A stretch of DNA of 8,020 nt from Burkholderiales bacterium (GTDB lineage: Bacteria > Pseudomonadota > Gammaproteobacteria > Burkholderiales > Casimicrobiaceae). Positions 7,442-8,020 of the stretch are shown here, piece by piece. The position numbers were made by a program, and so were the translations under genes. The stretch spans positions 1-8,020 of the forward strand of contig JANXNO010000532.1 of the NCBI GenBank assembly GCA_025354075.1, written 5' to 3'. The stretch's first letter is position 1. Every line of letters starts with the position of its first letter. Under the pieces are notes generated by a model that was not told the DNA's origin, made no database searches, and worked only from the letters and a program-made list of their open reading frames with translations.

Positions 7442-8020
7442 TTACCCCCCGCCCCACATTTCGTTCGCCGTCTCAATCACCAGCCGCAGCTTGGCGCGTT
7501 GTGCTTCCACCGCAATGTCGTTGCCATGCACGGTGCTTGAAAATCCACATTGCGGCGACAGTGCCAGTTGTTCCATCGGCGCGTACTGTGCAGCCTCTTC
7601 GATGCGCCGCTTGAGGTCATCCTTGCCCTCCAGTGCGCCGAGCTTGGTGGTGACAAGCCCAAGCACCACGGTCTTGCCTTTCGGTAAAAACCGCAACGGT
7701 TTGAAGTCTCCGGATCGCGCGTCGTCGTACTCCAGAAAATACGCGTCGACATTCATTTCGGCGAGTAGCGCCTCGGCCACCGGCTCGTAGCTGCCGGACG
7801 CCGCAAACGTGCTCTTAAAGTTGCCACGACACAAATGCACTGCGATCGTCATGCCCGCAGGCTTTTGCGCGACGACACGATTGATGAAGCTGGCGTAGCG
7901 ATGCGGCAACTCGTTCGGGTCATCGCCGCGCGCCCGCGCCGCTTCGCGCATCTTGTCGTCGCACAGATACGCCAGATTGGTGTCGTCCATCTGCACGTAG
8001 GTGCAGCCTGCCGCCGCCAG
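7442..8020 (-). CDS. MetE-like cobalamin-independent methionine synthase family protein (C-terminal part, cut by window edge)
   Basis: This family transfers a methyl group to a thiol held at a zinc site, classically from methyltetrahydropteroyltriglutamate to homocysteine to make methionine. The visible 192 residues are the C-terminal catalytic region and run open to base 8020, starting LAAAGCTYVQMDDTN. The zinc ligands of the family are all visible: H62 and C64 in AVHLCRGN, E97 in FLEYDD and C158 in LSPQCGF. Other family stretches are GSYEPVAEALL (76-86), PLRFLPKGKTVVLGLVTTK (108-126) and STVHGND (162-168). Wording and C-terminal length resemble the short, single-domain MetE homologues (COG0620, YxjG/YxjH-like) rather than two-domain MetE. 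In those homologues the methyl donor is often uncertain, so I do not assign metE. The ending MWGGG-stop looks natural. Confidence 0.88.
   Translation of the reverse strand: MAAAGCTYVQMDDTNLAYLCDDKMREAARARGDDPNELPHRYASFINRVVAQKPAGMTIAVHLCRGNFKSTFAASGSYEPVAEALLAEMNVDAYFLEYDDARSGDFKPLRFLPKGKTVVLGLVTTKLGALEGKDDLKRRIEEAAQYAPMEQLALSPQCGFSSTVHGNDIAVEAQRAKLRLVIETANEMWGGG

Noticed and set aside
7994..7996. GTG as the start of the MetE-like gene
   Set aside because: The reading frame continues upstream to the window edge with family-like residues (LAAAGCTYVQMDD), so the gene is simply cut by the window.

Overview
The window looks like a chromosomal segment from a betaproteobacterium, most likely Burkholderiales. 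The basis is the family content: a Bug/TctC-type solute receptor next to an MmgE/PrpD-family gene, a SecD starting MNRYPLWKYL, and the queA-tgt-yajC-secD order. The lineage is inferred, because there is no rRNA or other taxonomic marker. Every recognisable gene lies on the minus strand, so transcription runs from high to low coordinates.

In transcription order: (1) 8020-7442, the C-terminal part of a MetE-like, cobalamin-independent methionine synthase family protein, cut by the window edge. (2) 7188-6283, an exported protein of about 301 residues that I do not recognise. (3) 6173-5130 queA and 5133-4021 tgt, overlapping by ATGA: two enzymes of queuosine tRNA modification. (4) 3847-2873, a periplasmic Bug/TctC-type receptor with a twin-arginine-type leader, and 2867-1479, an MmgE/PrpD-family enzyme, separated by 5 nt. 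(5) 1243-917 yajC, then 666-1 the N-terminal part of secD, the start of the Sec accessory operon.

queA-tgt-yajC-secD is a widely conserved proteobacterial order. Here it is interrupted by the two-gene Bug + MmgE/PrpD unit. That unit is bordered by palindromic repeat DNA on both sides: a REP doublet (REPIN-like, 3946-4013) just after tgt, and a short GC-rich palindrome (1449-1476) just after the MmgE/PrpD stop. yajC appears to have its own candidate promoter downstream of the insertion.

The least expected structure is a 151-bp near-palindromic element at 770-920 between yajC and secD. It has imperfect terminal inverted repeats, internal symmetry about position 845 and a possible short target duplication, as expected of a MITE-like non-autonomous element. 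Its outer end supplies the yajC stop codon, and in the yajC-secD transcript it would fold into a long hairpin.

The remaining gaps are all under 300 bp. They hold only weak signals, described in the entries. I see no rRNA, tRNA, CRISPR array, transposase, phage gene or defence system.
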